Below, one piece after another: positions 6,463 to 14,430 of a stretch of 16,182 bases of DNA; positions within the stretch are counted from its first letter, which is position 1; each line of letters begins with the position of its first letter. Under the pieces are notes generated by a model. That model had not been told where the DNA came from and did not search any database. It was given only the letters and a program-made list of their open reading frames with translations. A program made the translations under genes and the position numbers. The stretch is from WVWW01 sp041568335 (GTDB lineage Bacteria; Acidobacteriota; Polarisedimenticolia; Polarisedimenticolales; Polarisedimenticolaceae). The stretch is taken from positions 1-16,182 of the forward strand of contig JBFFZZ010000040.1 of NCBI GenBank assembly GCA_041568335.1, read 5' to 3'.

Positions 6463-7271
6463 GTGCGGACCTCGCCGTCGAGCACCCAGTCGTGCAAGCC
6501 TTGCTCGCGGGCACGTTTACCTGGGGGCTGACCGCGCTGGGCGCGGCGGTGGTCTTCCTTTCCCGGCGGATCAGCCGGCGCGGCCTGGACGCCGCGCTCG
6601 GGTTCACGGCCGGCGTGATGATCGCGGCGAGCTTCTGGTCGCTGCTGGCGCCGGCGATCGAGCTGGCCGGTAGGATGGGGATGCTCGAATGGCTCCCCGC
6701 GGTGGTGGGATTCCTCGCGGGTGCGGGCTGCCTGCGGCTGGTCGACCGTGTGCTCCCTCATGTGCATGTCTTCGCGCCGCTGAGCGAGGCCGAGGGGCTG
6801 CCGACCCGCTGGCGGCGCAGCGTCCTGCTCGTGCTCGCCATCACGCTGCACAACATCCCCGAGGGTCTCGCCGTAGGCGTCGCTTTCGGGGCCGCATCGG
6901 CCGGCATCGGCGAGGGTGGGCTGGGAGCGGCGATGGCGCTCACGTTCGGGATCGGTCTGCAGAACTTCCCGGAGGGCATGGCGGTGTCGGTGCCCCTGCG
7001 CAACGAGGGACTGTCACGCTCGAGGAGCTTCTTCTATGGTCAGCTATCCGCGGTGGTCGAACCGGTTGCCGCGGTCGTCGGGGCCGCGGTCGTGTTGATG
7101 GCGCGCCCGTTGCTACCTTATGCGCTTGCGTTCGCCGCGGGGGCGATGTTCTTCGTCGTCGTCGAGGAAGTGATCCCCGAGGCTCAACGTGGGGGCAACG
7201 CCGATCTGGCCACGCTCTCCGCGGTCACCGGGTTCACGGTCATGATGACGCTGGACGTCGCGCTGGGTTAG
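6459..7271 (+). CDS. ZIP family divalent metal transporter
   Basis: Inner-membrane transporter of the ZIP family, 270 residues with about eight hydrophobic segments; expected to import zinc or a related divalent metal. The two metal-site helices carry the signatures HNIPEG (residues 131-136) and QNFPEG (168-173), followed by EEVIPEA (236-242). A short loop with HVHVF (about 101-105) before the first signature could form the variable metal-binding loop. The N-terminus starts with an out-facing hydrophilic stretch and a first helix at about 11-34. The start overlaps the tryptophanase stop by four bases, implying translational coupling and membership in the same operon. Its TAG overlaps the stop of the convergent regulator gene by four bases. 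Metal specificity cannot be read from the sequence. Confidence 0.93.
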   Translation: MSADLAVEHPVVQALLAGTFTWGLTALGAAVVFLSRRISRRGLDAALGFTAGVMIAASFWSLLAPAIELAGRMGMLEWLPAVVGFLAGAGCLRLVDRVLPHVHVFAPLSEAEGLPTRWRRSVLLVLAITLHNIPEGLAVGVAFGAASAGIGEGGLGAAMALTFGIGLQNFPEGMAVSVPLRNEGLSRSRSFFYGQLSAVVEPVAAVVGAAVVLMARPLLPYALAFAAGAMFFVVVEEVIPEAQRGGNADLATLSAVTGFTVMMTLDVALG

Positions 7272-7939
7272 TCCCTGACCAGCAGGTAGCACGCGACGGC
7301 TTCCATGATCGAGTGAACCCCCAGCTTGGCCAGGATGTGCTGCACGTGGTTGCGCACCGTGACGTAGCTCACGTGTGTTTTATCGGCGATCGCGTGCAAG
7401 CTCTCGTCGCGGGCCAGTAGCTCCAGGATCTCGCTTTCGCGCGGAGTCAGCCCCAGCCGGCTGGAGGGTTCGTTCATCTCGACGTGACCGGGGGAGCGCG
7501 ACGCCACCCGTGCCAAGTACTCCTCGATGCGGTGGGCCCGATCGGCGCCCAGCGCGCAATGCACCAGCCAGACGCCGGTCGGCTCGGGTGACACAAGTGT
7601 GATGTGCAGGACATCCACCCAGTGGAACTCGCCGCTCGCGCTCGTGATGCGCATGCTGACCGGCTCGATCTCGCTGTTCCCGCGGGCGAGCCGGAAGACG
7701 GAGCAATTCGGCGTGCACCACCGACGTCCGGAGGAATCCGACCCGGCGATGATCCTGTGGCAGGGCCGCCCGATGCACTCCGACGCCGGCCGTCCCAACA
7801 GGGTCTCCGCACGCTTGTTGAGATAGCCGACCGTGCCGTCCGACTTGGTGATCCAGACGGGTGTGCCGAGGCCCTTGATCCACGCAGGCAGCCAGGCCGG
7901 CCGCAGCCCGCGAGCGCTCGTCTCCTGTCCACCGCTCAA
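7268..7939 (-). CDS. PAS-domain LuxR-type transcriptional regulator with four clustered cysteines
   Basis: A 223-residue one-component regulator. Residues about 18-125 form a PAS domain (GTPVWITKSDGTVGYLNKRAETLLG). Inside it lie Cys55, Cys60 with adjacent His61, Cys75 and Cys79 (ECIGRPCHRII then RRWCTPNCSV), which could bind a metal or Fe-S cluster or form disulphides. Residues about 162-220 are a LuxR/GerE helix-turn-helix (LTPRESEILELLA, then VSYVTVRNHVQHILAKLGVHS). There is no receiver domain, so the PAS part is the sensor. The start is uncertain: the frame opens with TTG at 7939 and has no ATG before the HTH; it stays open back to 7987, and AGAGG lies upstream of the TTG. The gene meets the ZIP gene tail to tail with a four-base overlap and may regulate its neighbours, possibly the operon ending at 7271. 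Confidence 0.85.
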   Translation of the reverse strand: MSGGQETSARGLRPAWLPAWIKGLGTPVWITKSDGTVGYLNKRAETLLGRPASECIGRPCHRIIAGSDSSGRRWCTPNCSVFRLARGNSEIEPVSMRITSASGEFHWVDVLHITLVSPEPTGVWLVHCALGADRAHRIEEYLARVASRSPGHVEMNEPSSRLGLTPRESEILELLARDESLHAIADKTHVSYVTVRNHVQHILAKLGVHSIMEAVACYLLVRD

Positions 7940-8008
7940 CTTTCCAGACCTCTGCGTCCCAGGGTAGCCGCGCCGCCGAGCCGTGCGTCATGGTGGAATC
8001 CCGAAGCG

Positions 8009-8060
8009 AAAAAAAAGCGCGCCGTGGGGCCCCGCAGTGGCATTCGGACCCCCCGGCGCG
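8009..8060 (-). terminator. Intrinsic terminator of the 90-residue orphan gene
   Basis: Reading the - strand, a 7-bp GC stem is formed by the arms at 8054-8060 and 8018-8024, extended after one mismatch by a G4/C4 pairing (8026-8029 with 8049-8052), and is followed directly by eight T residues (A8 at 8009-8016 on the + strand). It starts 28 bases after the stop of the gene at 8089-8361, so it should end that transcript and separate it from the PAS-LuxR gene, which must then have its own promoter between about 7940 and 8008. Confidence 0.75.
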
Positions 8061-8088
8061 TGCCGAGCTCCGCCTGGTCTCTCGCGAC

Positions 8089-8361
8089 CTAGAAGTTCAC
8101 CGCGTGGTCGAGATCGGCTGCGATCATGCGCGCCTTCGTCAGCGGGATGAAGGGGTCATCGCTCAGCTTGGTCACGTACAGCGGCTCGGTCCCGAGAATC
8201 TCGATGACCGGCGAGCGGCCCTGTCTGACGGCATCCTGGGGGATTCGGATCAGGTGCCCGCTCCAGTTGCTCAGGTAGGTGCCCGGCTCGTTGAGTTTCA
8301 TGAACGGGAACTGCGTCCCGATCATCTGGTTTTCGGTATCCCGCATCGTCTTCGTGGGCAT
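8089..8361 (-). CDS. Small orphan protein of unknown function
   Basis: A 90-residue protein I do not recognise. The ATG at 8361 is chosen over a possible start further upstream because AAAGGAGG (8369-8376, read on the - strand) sits 7 bases before it, an excellent ribosome binding site. The protein is soluble-looking, with no signal peptide or membrane segment and no cysteine. It has several short strand-like pieces (GTYLSNWSGHLIRIP, SPVIEILGTEPLYVTKL) and ends KARMIAADLDHAVNF; a compact mostly beta fold is a guess. It is monocistronic: an intrinsic terminator follows 28 bases after its stop, and it is transcribed divergently from the GCS2-CBS gene. Strong translation and termination signals suggest a well-expressed gene, real rather than a chance frame. 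Confidence 0.75.
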   Translation of the reverse strand: MPTKTMRDTENQMIGTQFPFMKLNEPGTYLSNWSGHLIRIPQDAVRQGRSPVIEILGTEPLYVTKLSDDPFIPLTKARMIAADLDHAVNF

Positions 8362-8429
8362 GAGGCTTCCTCCTTTGGCTCGATCGATCCCGAGTGAAAT
8401 CACGCTAGCCTTCGCCTGCCCGCTGCCGC

Positions 8430-8447
8430 ATGATGCGAGCGCATCAT
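8430..8447. promoter_or_regulatory. Perfect 18-bp palindrome in the divergent intergenic region
   Basis: ATGATGCG-AG-CGCATCAT is an 8-bp perfect inverted repeat with a two-base centre. It lies between the divergent starts at 8361 and 8538, about 69 bases from one and 91 from the other, as expected for an operator bound by a dimeric regulator. On the + strand it is followed by T5 (8447-8451), so a small terminator-like hairpin is the alternative, but no + strand gene ends here. Confidence 0.5.
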
Positions 8448-8537
8448 TTTTCCTCGAAACCGGCGCCTGGACGGGGTTTCGGGTTTCCCCGATTTTCGTC
8501 GCGGACGCCGACGCGTAGCTTTTGTGGGGGGTTGCGG

Positions 8538-10514
8538 ATGACGGATCGAACCACGCCGAATCGACCGCGGTCCCGGGCCGCGGATCACAAGGTGCCCGGC
8601 TCGGGGGATCATCGCGAATTCACACGGGAGCTGTTGCGCGACCTGCAGGCGCTTGAGCGCATGGTCGTTGCGAATCAGATCGAATCCGACGTCTGCCGCG
8701 TCGGCGCCGAACAGGAGTTGTTCATCGTCGACCGCGACTGGATGCCTGCTCCGTTGTCGTCGGAGCTCCTTGAAGAGATCGACGACCCGCGCTTTACGAC
8801 GGAACTGGCGCGCTACAACATGGAGGTCAACCTCGACCCGCTCGTTCTGCGCGACGATTGCCTGACAAGCCTCGAGACCCAGCTGCGCGACGCCATCGCA
8901 AGGGCAGCAAAGGCTGCCCGGAACCACGACGGTTCGATCATTCTCGCGGGGATCCTCCCCACGTTGTCGCGGCGACACGTCACGCTGGAGTACATGACGC
9001 CGAAAGATCGTTACCGAAAGCTCAACGAGACGATGACGCGGCTTCGTGGAGGCCCCTACGACCTGCGGATCAAGGGCCGTGACGAGATGATGCTGCATCA
9101 CGACAACGTGATGTTGGAAGCCTGCAACACGAGCTTCCAGATCCACCTGCAGGTCGCGGGCCACGACTTTGTCCGATGCTACAACGTGGCCCAGTTGATC
9201 TCGGGGCCGGTGCTCGCCGCGACGACCAACTCCCCTGTGCTGTTTGATCGCCAGCTTTGGTCGGAGACGCGAATCGCCCTGTTCCAGCAGGGAATCGACG
9301 ACAGGTCGCGTCACCTGGCGCAGTTCCGTTCGAAACCGCCGCGGGTCAGCTTCGGCGCGCGCTGGCTCGAGCGTTCGGCCGTCGAGGTCTTCGAGGAGGA
9401 CATCGCGCGATTCAGGACGCTGTTCGGAGGCGGCCTCGGCGAGAACTCGATCGAGGAGCTGGCGGCCGGTCGTGTGCCCCAGCTGCTCGCCCTGCGTCAG
9501 CACAACGGAACCGTGTACCGCTGGAACCGGCCTTGTTATGGCGTCTCCGACGGACGGCCGCACCTGCGCATCGAGTGTCGCTACATACCGTCGGGGCCCA
9601 GCATTGTCGACGAGGTCGCCAACGCGGCGCTCTGGCTGGGCCTGATGGCCGGGATCACCAAGCGGTGCGGTAACCCCGCCGAGTTACTGCCCTTCGGCGC
9701 CGTCCGCAGAAATTTTCTGCGTGCCGCGCGCTCCGGTCTGGCGGCGCAGTTCCTGTGGCTCGAGGGCAAGCAGGTCACGGCGCAACGGTTGCTGCTCGAC
9801 GAGCTCATCCCGTTGGCGCGGAAAGGACTGCGGGACCACGGGTGCACCGCGGGCGACATCGACCGTTATCTCGGAATCATCGAAGCGCGGGTCGCCAACC
9901 GAACGACCGGGTCCAACTGGCTCGTTCGCTCGCACGACATGTTGAGCGAGGTCGACACGGTCGCAGGACGGGCGGCCGGTCTGGTGCAGGAGATGCACGC
10001 GCACCAGCAAAGCGGGAAACCCGTGCACGAGTGGCCCACGCTCGAGCCCTCCCGCCCGACCGGCAACTACTGCGCGACCGTCGACCAGATCATGACCACC
10101 GACCTGTTCACGATCCACCCCGACGAGCTGATTCATCTCGCGGCTCACGTGATGGACTGGAAACACGTACGCCATGTCCCGGTGGAGGACGAGCAGCAAC
10201 ATCTCGTCGGGCTGATCTCGCACCGCGTACTGCTGCGCGTGCTGGCCCGTCAGGCCACCGCGGGCGAATCCTCCTCGATGCGCGCGCGCGACATCATGAC
10301 GACCGATGTCGTTGCGGTCACGCCGGACACCCCGACGCTGGAGGCGATCGAGCTGTTGCACAAGAACGAGATCAGCTGCCTGCCGGTCGTCAACGATCAA
10401 GGTGAGCTGGTCGGGATTTTGACGGAACGCGATCTCATCCGCATCGCCACTCCGTTGCTGCGGCGGTTCCTTAACCATGCGCAGGCCGACGACCGCATTG
10501 AATCGGATGCCTGA
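8538..10514 (+). CDS. GCS2-type glutamate-cysteine ligase-like enzyme fused to a CBS pair
   Basis: A 658-residue two-part cytoplasmic protein. Residues about 27-500 belong to the GCS2/YbdK carboxylate-amine ligase family: VGAEQELFIVD (acidic metal-binding residues Glu58 and Glu60), ARYNMEVNLDP, the block with GRDEMMLHHDN, EACNTSFQIHLQV and RIECRYIPSGPS. Such enzymes join an amino acid to a carboxylate with ATP, classically making gamma-glutamylcysteine; the substrate here is not provable. Residues about 515-640 are two CBS domains (VDQIMTTDLFTIHPDE then HLVGLISHRVL; ARDIMTTDVVAVTPDTPT then ELVGILTERDLIRI), suggesting control by adenine nucleotides. The ATG at 8538 follows a G-rich ribosome binding site (GTGGGGGG at 8524-8531); the frame is open a little further upstream without family similarity. 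It converges on the porin gene with a 44-base gap that includes the palindrome GGGCCGGCCC at 10531-10540. Confidence 0.88.
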   Translation: MTDRTTPNRPRSRAADHKVPGSGDHREFTRELLRDLQALERMVVANQIESDVCRVGAEQELFIVDRDWMPAPLSSELLEEIDDPRFTTELARYNMEVNLDPLVLRDDCLTSLETQLRDAIARAAKAARNHDGSIILAGILPTLSRRHVTLEYMTPKDRYRKLNETMTRLRGGPYDLRIKGRDEMMLHHDNVMLEACNTSFQIHLQVAGHDFVRCYNVAQLISGPVLAATTNSPVLFDRQLWSETRIALFQQGIDDRSRHLAQFRSKPPRVSFGARWLERSAVEVFEEDIARFRTLFGGGLGENSIEELAAGRVPQLLALRQHNGTVYRWNRPCYGVSDGRPHLRIECRYIPSGPSIVDEVANAALWLGLMAGITKRCGNPAELLPFGAVRRNFLRAARSGLAAQFLWLEGKQVTAQRLLLDELIPLARKGLRDHGCTAGDIDRYLGIIEARVANRTTGSNWLVRSHDMLSEVDTVAGRAAGLVQEMHAHQQSGKPVHEWPTLEPSRPTGNYCATVDQIMTTDLFTIHPDELIHLAAHVMDWKHVRHVPVEDEQQHLVGLISHRVLLRVLARQATAGESSSMRARDIMTTDVVAVTPDTPTLEAIELLHKNEISCLPVVNDQGELVGILTERDLIRIATPLLRRFLNHAQADDRIESDA

Positions 10515-10558
10515 TCAGGGCGGTGCGGACGGGCCGGCCCACTCGGAGGCGTGACCCC

Positions 10559-11785
10559 CTAGTTCCGTCGCAGCTTGAACGTCTCCAGAACGCGAACCGA
10601 CAGCCACACCTTCTGGACGTCGGGCGCCGTGCCGTCCGCGTCGTGATGGGCGTATTTGAACATGGCATCGATGCGCTCACAGAGCTTTCGTGACAACGCG
10701 AGGCCGAACTCATCGCCGTAGTCGGCGTTGCCGTTGTCGGCCTCGAAGCTGTGGTACTGGGCCGTCAGGACGAACTTCTCGAACTTGACGTGGCCGTCCA
10801 GGAAGACGTCGACCAGCCCGTCGGCCGGGGTGCTGAGGAAACGGTCGGCCCAGCCGTTGTAGGCGTGAAGCGTGGCCAGCGGCCGTTGAAACCCGTATAC
10901 CCCATCGCCGCCGAGTCGTTCGAGGTTCGCGCCGGCGCCCCAACGGGGGGCTTCGAAGCCCAGCTCGAGGGCGAGGTACTCGGCCTCGTTGATCGTCGCG
11001 CCGTTCGAGTGCGGCTCCTGGTCGATCCACTCGGCGCGATACTCGATGCGGCGGTTGTCCTCGAGCTCGTGCTTGCCGACCCAGCGCAGGCCCACGTTGC
11101 GATGCGAGCGCGACGGATCGTTCTCGAACTCGAGGTAGTGCAGGATGGCCGTCACCGTACCCGGCCCGAAGGCGGCCGATCCCTCGCCCACCCAGCCGTC
11201 GAGCTCGAACTGGCGCTGGACCGGATTGGGATGCTGATCGCCGAAGATCCGGTTGGCCTGTGCCAGGTAACCCGCAAAAAAGCGGTAGCGCCGGGACTTT
11301 CGTTCGGCGGTGATCGCGTCGAACGTCTGCTGATTCTGACGCCACCCGACGTCGCCGAGGATGCGGCCGCGGTCGCGGTCGATGCGCTGCCGGCCGAGCG
11401 TGACCGCGATCGCCTTCGGCGCCAGGTAGCTCACCCAGGCGCGGTTGATCTCCGTCGCCTCGGGATCGGCGACCGTCGCGAACCTCGTCCGCCCGTTGGC
11501 CGTATCGTTGAAGCGGGCGCTGCCGATCGCGCTGACGTCCTCGAGCTCGAGCCCGAGACCCCAGCGCGAGCGCTTCGCCTCGAGGGCCAGCCGTGTGCTC
11601 AGCGTCGTGGCGTTCGCCTGGTCGGTCGCGGCATCGTCATCGACGTGCTCGTACCGTAAGCGCGCGTTCACGGCCGCGTCGAGGACCCAATCGTCACTCG
11701 ACTCGGCCGCAGGCGCGACTCCGACGAGCGCCGGCGACGCGAGGAAGTAGAAAACACAGGCGAACCCGAGGGTTCTCCGTCCCAC
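10559..11785 (-). CDS. Alginate-export-type outer-membrane porin
   Basis: A 408-residue outer-membrane beta-barrel resembling the alginate_exp (AlgE-like) porin family. A signal peptide covers about residues 1-27 (hydrophobic run LGFACVFYFLASPALVGV, cleavage near APAAE). The mature part begins with NARLRYEHVDDD and shows alternating strands with aromatic girdle residues, for example INRAWVSYLAPKAIAVTLGRQRIDRDRGRILGD split across strands, GYLAQANRIFG, and a final strand VWLSVRVLETF. The function is probably passage of an anionic or other small solute; family membership does not prove alginate. The start is GTG at 11785 with AAAGGAGGG (rc of 11791-11799) five bases upstream; an ATG five bases earlier is in another frame. 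It follows the propeller/TPR gene by 112 bases and may have its own promoter there. Confidence 0.85.
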   Translation of the reverse strand: MGRRTLGFACVFYFLASPALVGVAPAAESSDDWVLDAAVNARLRYEHVDDDAATDQANATTLSTRLALEAKRSRWGLGLELEDVSAIGSARFNDTANGRTRFATVADPEATEINRAWVSYLAPKAIAVTLGRQRIDRDRGRILGDVGWRQNQQTFDAITAERKSRRYRFFAGYLAQANRIFGDQHPNPVQRQFELDGWVGEGSAAFGPGTVTAILHYLEFENDPSRSHRNVGLRWVGKHELEDNRRIEYRAEWIDQEPHSNGATINEAEYLALELGFEAPRWGAGANLERLGGDGVYGFQRPLATLHAYNGWADRFLSTPADGLVDVFLDGHVKFEKFVLTAQYHSFEADNGNADYGDEFGLALSRKLCERIDAMFKYAHHDADGTAPDVQKVWLSVRVLETFKLRRN

Positions 11786-11840
11786 GGCATCCCTCCTTTC
11801 GATTCTCCGCGGAATCTACCGGGCGTCCACGAGAGGGGCC

Positions 11841-11871
11841 ATTATGACTCCCCGTGAGCCTTGTTCGGCAA
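11841..11871 (-). promoter_or_regulatory. Candidate promoter of the porin gene
   Basis: On the - strand, TTGCCG (11866-11871; 4 of 6 matches to the -35 consensus) and CATAAT (11841-11846; 5 of 6 matches to the -10 consensus) are 19 bases apart, slightly longer than ideal. The start would lie near 11834, leaving a leader of about 50 bases before the GTG at 11785. Found by eye only; the porin could also be co-transcribed with the two genes upstream. Confidence 0.35.
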
Positions 11872-11897
11872 CCGCGTATTGCGATCGGGGATCGATC

Positions 11898-14426
11898 TCA
11901 GAAGCGGCGGTACTCTTTCACCACGTCATCGAGCTCGGCGAACACGGGATCCGGGTCGTTCGTCCGGTCCCAGGCCCGGTAGACGACTCCAAAAAGGGTA
12001 GCTTCGCGATGCATCGTGCGCTTGACGTCGCCTTCCGCGACGACGCCCTCCGGACGCCAGGCCTCCCCCGTCTCGGCCGCGTGTTGCAGCCGTGCTCGCG
12101 CCGTCTCCATGTCGCCGCGCTTCCAGGCGATGTAGCCGAGTAGGAACAACGCGTCACCGGCGGCGGGATTCGTCCCATGGATCCAGCCCAGGGTCTCGCG
12201 GGCGGCCTCGAGGTCTCCGCTCACGATCTTCGTCTCCGCCAGCACCATCCGCGCACCCGTGGCTTCCGGATTGATCGAGACCGCGCGCTCCAACGCGCTC
12301 CGGGCGCGCTCCATCTGCTCCCGGGACTCGGCGTTCATCGCCTGCACCGTGCCCCAGCGTTTGAACGCGCGGTGGCTGCTCGGATTCACGTGCATCAGAT
12401 CCGCGAACCGTGCGAGCGCGGAGTCGACATCCCCGAGTTCGGCGTGGCAGTTGCCCAGGTAGTAAAGCGAGTCCTCGTGCGACGGATCGAGGGCGAGGGC
12501 CCGGCGGAACAGATCGGTTGCCGCCGCCAGATCTCGATCGACCTTCAGGGCCCGCATGGCCGATCGCTGCAGACTCCAGAACTCGGTCTGCTGTTCGCGT
12601 GTCAGCGCCGGCCGCGCCGCGGCCAGCCGCCGCGGACTCGGGTCGCCCTCGCGGATCTCCCAGATACCCATCGCGTAAACGCCCGCGACACGCTCCACGT
12701 GGCCGCCGGGCCAGTGGATCTCCAGCGATTCCAGGCTCGACTCGTCGCCGAGCCCGATGTGGATCCGCCGGCTGCTCTGCGAGAGGTACGAGACACCGGA
12801 GACGGTGCGCCGATGCGGGACACCGCCCGCCGTCGCGATCACGCGTGCCCCCTCCGCCGGCCCGTACCCCGAGCCGAGCCGGGCGCGCAGGCTGAGCTGC
12901 ACCCAGTTGCCCTGCGGGGTCTCGTTGCGGAGTAACCGCACACCCCCGCCGTCGGCATCGACGATCAAGACGTCGATATCTCCGTCGCGATCGTAGTCCG
13001 CGACGGCGAGCCCGCGGGCCACCCGCGGAACCGCGAGCGGGTCGCTGAGCGGCGCCAGATCGTGAAAGAACCTCCCGTGATCGTTCCAGAAAAGAAACGG
13101 TAGCTCCGGTTTCAACCGCCTCGGCAACCCATCCTTCTCGAAGGTACTGCCGTTGGCCACGACGAGGTCCAGCCAACCGTCCGAATCGAAGTCGAAGAAC
13201 TCGGTGCCCCACCCGACGCTGCGCAGGGCGATTTGGCCGAGACCTCGTTGATCGGCGAAGTCGACGAAGCGAAGCGGGGCCCCCTCTTCGAGCTCGAGGC
13301 CCGCATCGTCGACGAACCTCGAATCGTAGAGCGCGTTCTCCTGGGCGACCCAGTGCGTCACGAACAGGTCGTCGTCACCATCGCGATTCCAGTCGCCGGC
13401 CGCGAGACCCATCGCCCCACGGTAGTCGGCGACCCAGGCCTCGTGGCTGCTGTCGACCAGCCGTCCTTCGCGATTGATGTACAACGCGTTGTCCGAGATA
13501 TCGTTGGCGATGTAGAGGTCGGGCCAGCCGTCGTCGTTCAGGTCGTGCCAGAGCGCGACGAGGCTGCGGCCTTCGGGGTTCGAGACGCCGCGGGCTTCCG
13601 CCTCTTCGTCGAAGCGGCCGCCCCCGCGGTTGACGAACAACAGGTTGCGTTGCGGCCGGTAGGAAGACGGATTCAGGGTGTACGGGATCTGACGCCCGTA
13701 CTGCGATGAGATACGGTCCTTGCCGGCGGTATCGGGCACATACTGGACGTAGCCGCAGACATAGAGGTCCAGATCGCCATCCCGGTCGAAGTCCGACCAC
13801 GAGGCGCCCGCCCAGAATCCCTGCGGCGACCCGAGCGCTTCGTCGCGAACGAGGCGCCCCTCGTCGTTGCGGAACAGGCGGATCGTGTCGTAACCGGTGA
13901 CGACCAGGTCGAGATCTCCGTCTCCGTCGTGGTCGCCCCAGGCGGCGCCCATCCCGACGATACGCGTCTCGGGGAACGCCTCGTCACGAACGAACGTCCC
14001 ATCGCCGAGATTCTCGTACAGTTCCGAGGCCGCGCGGTCCTTTTCCGCGGCGGTCAGCGGGCCGCCGGCGCTGACGAGGAACAGATCATCGTCTCCGTCG
14101 TCGTCGTAATCACCCCACGCCGCTCCCGGCCCCATGTCCTCGGGTAACTGCGACGTGCGCTGGCCGACGAGCGTGCGGAAGCCGGCCAGTCCCGCGGATT
14201 CCGTGACGTCGACGAACCGAGGCAAGGGTGCGCCGTCGGGGATTTCGCGGCTGAGCTTGCGCGTGATCTCGGTATGTTGCTCACCGGTCGTGTATGTCTC
14301 GGTGCGAGCGGCATGAAAGGCGTACAGGACCACCAGCCCACCGATCGCCGCCACCACGAAGACGATTGCGGCGGTCCGATACAGCTTCCGGCGGCGCTTT
14401 CCCGGTCTGCGACGCGTTGCGACCAA
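11898..14426 (-). CDS. Membrane-anchored propeller (FG-GAP/VCBS), UnbV and TPR protein
   Basis: An 842-residue protein of the CRTAC1-like group. A basic N-terminus (RRRPGKRRRK) and one membrane helix (about 18-37) should anchor it in the inner membrane with the rest in the periplasm. Next come seven Asp-rich calcium-binding-like repeats of the form DxDxDGxxDL, near residues 106, 165, 212, 294, 344, 412 and 477, as in a seven-bladed beta-propeller. An ASPIC/UnbV domain (about 528-585; GVSYLSQSSRRIHIGLG, then IHWPGG) follows, and tetratricopeptide-like repeats fill about 620-785. The start is TTG at 14426, with GGAGG 8 bases upstream and the stop of the cytochrome gene 4 bases upstream; the frame is open to 14750 but that part is a shadow of the cytochrome gene. 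Tight spacing implies co-translation with the cytochrome, and a role as scaffold or partner is an inference. No enzymatic motif was seen. Confidence 0.88.
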   Translation of the reverse strand: MVATRRRPGKRRRKLYRTAAIVFVVAAIGGLVVLYAFHAARTETYTTGEQHTEITRKLSREIPDGAPLPRFVDVTESAGLAGFRTLVGQRTSQLPEDMGPGAAWGDYDDDGDDDLFLVSAGGPLTAAEKDRAASELYENLGDGTFVRDEAFPETRIVGMGAAWGDHDGDGDLDLVVTGYDTIRLFRNDEGRLVRDEALGSPQGFWAGASWSDFDRDGDLDLYVCGYVQYVPDTAGKDRISSQYGRQIPYTLNPSSYRPQRNLLFVNRGGGRFDEEAEARGVSNPEGRSLVALWHDLNDDGWPDLYIANDISDNALYINREGRLVDSSHEAWVADYRGAMGLAAGDWNRDGDDDLFVTHWVAQENALYDSRFVDDAGLELEEGAPLRFVDFADQRGLGQIALRSVGWGTEFFDFDSDGWLDLVVANGSTFEKDGLPRRLKPELPFLFWNDHGRFFHDLAPLSDPLAVPRVARGLAVADYDRDGDIDVLIVDADGGGVRLLRNETPQGNWVQLSLRARLGSGYGPAEGARVIATAGGVPHRRTVSGVSYLSQSSRRIHIGLGDESSLESLEIHWPGGHVERVAGVYAMGIWEIREGDPSPRRLAAARPALTREQQTEFWSLQRSAMRALKVDRDLAAATDLFRRALALDPSHEDSLYYLGNCHAELGDVDSALARFADLMHVNPSSHRAFKRWGTVQAMNAESREQMERARSALERAVSINPEATGARMVLAETKIVSGDLEAARETLGWIHGTNPAAGDALFLLGYIAWKRGDMETARARLQHAAETGEAWRPEGVVAEGDVKRTMHREATLFGVVYRAWDRTNDPDPVFAELDDVVKEYRRF

Positions 14427-14430
14427 CCGA

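Noticed and set aside
10531..10540. GGGCCGGCCC palindrome between convergent stops as a bidirectional terminator
   Set aside because: Only a three-base stem is possible with a normal loop and no T run follows on either strand.
10751..11659. 302-codon + strand frame opposite the porin gene
   Set aside because: Low-complexity Arg/Val/Asp-rich product without family features; the - strand frame has a signal peptide, a good ribosome binding site and barrel strands.
12154..13212. 352-codon alternative - strand frame and several + strand frames across the propeller/TPR gene
   Set aside because: Arg/Gly-rich shadow products; the chosen frame carries seven Asp-rich repeats, UnbV and TPR motifs.
13150..14115. 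Recurring GTCGTCG/CCGTC-type nucleotide repeats, possible CRISPR or tandem array
   Set aside because: They encode the Asp-rich DxDxDG propeller repeats; spacing is irregular and lies within one coding frame.
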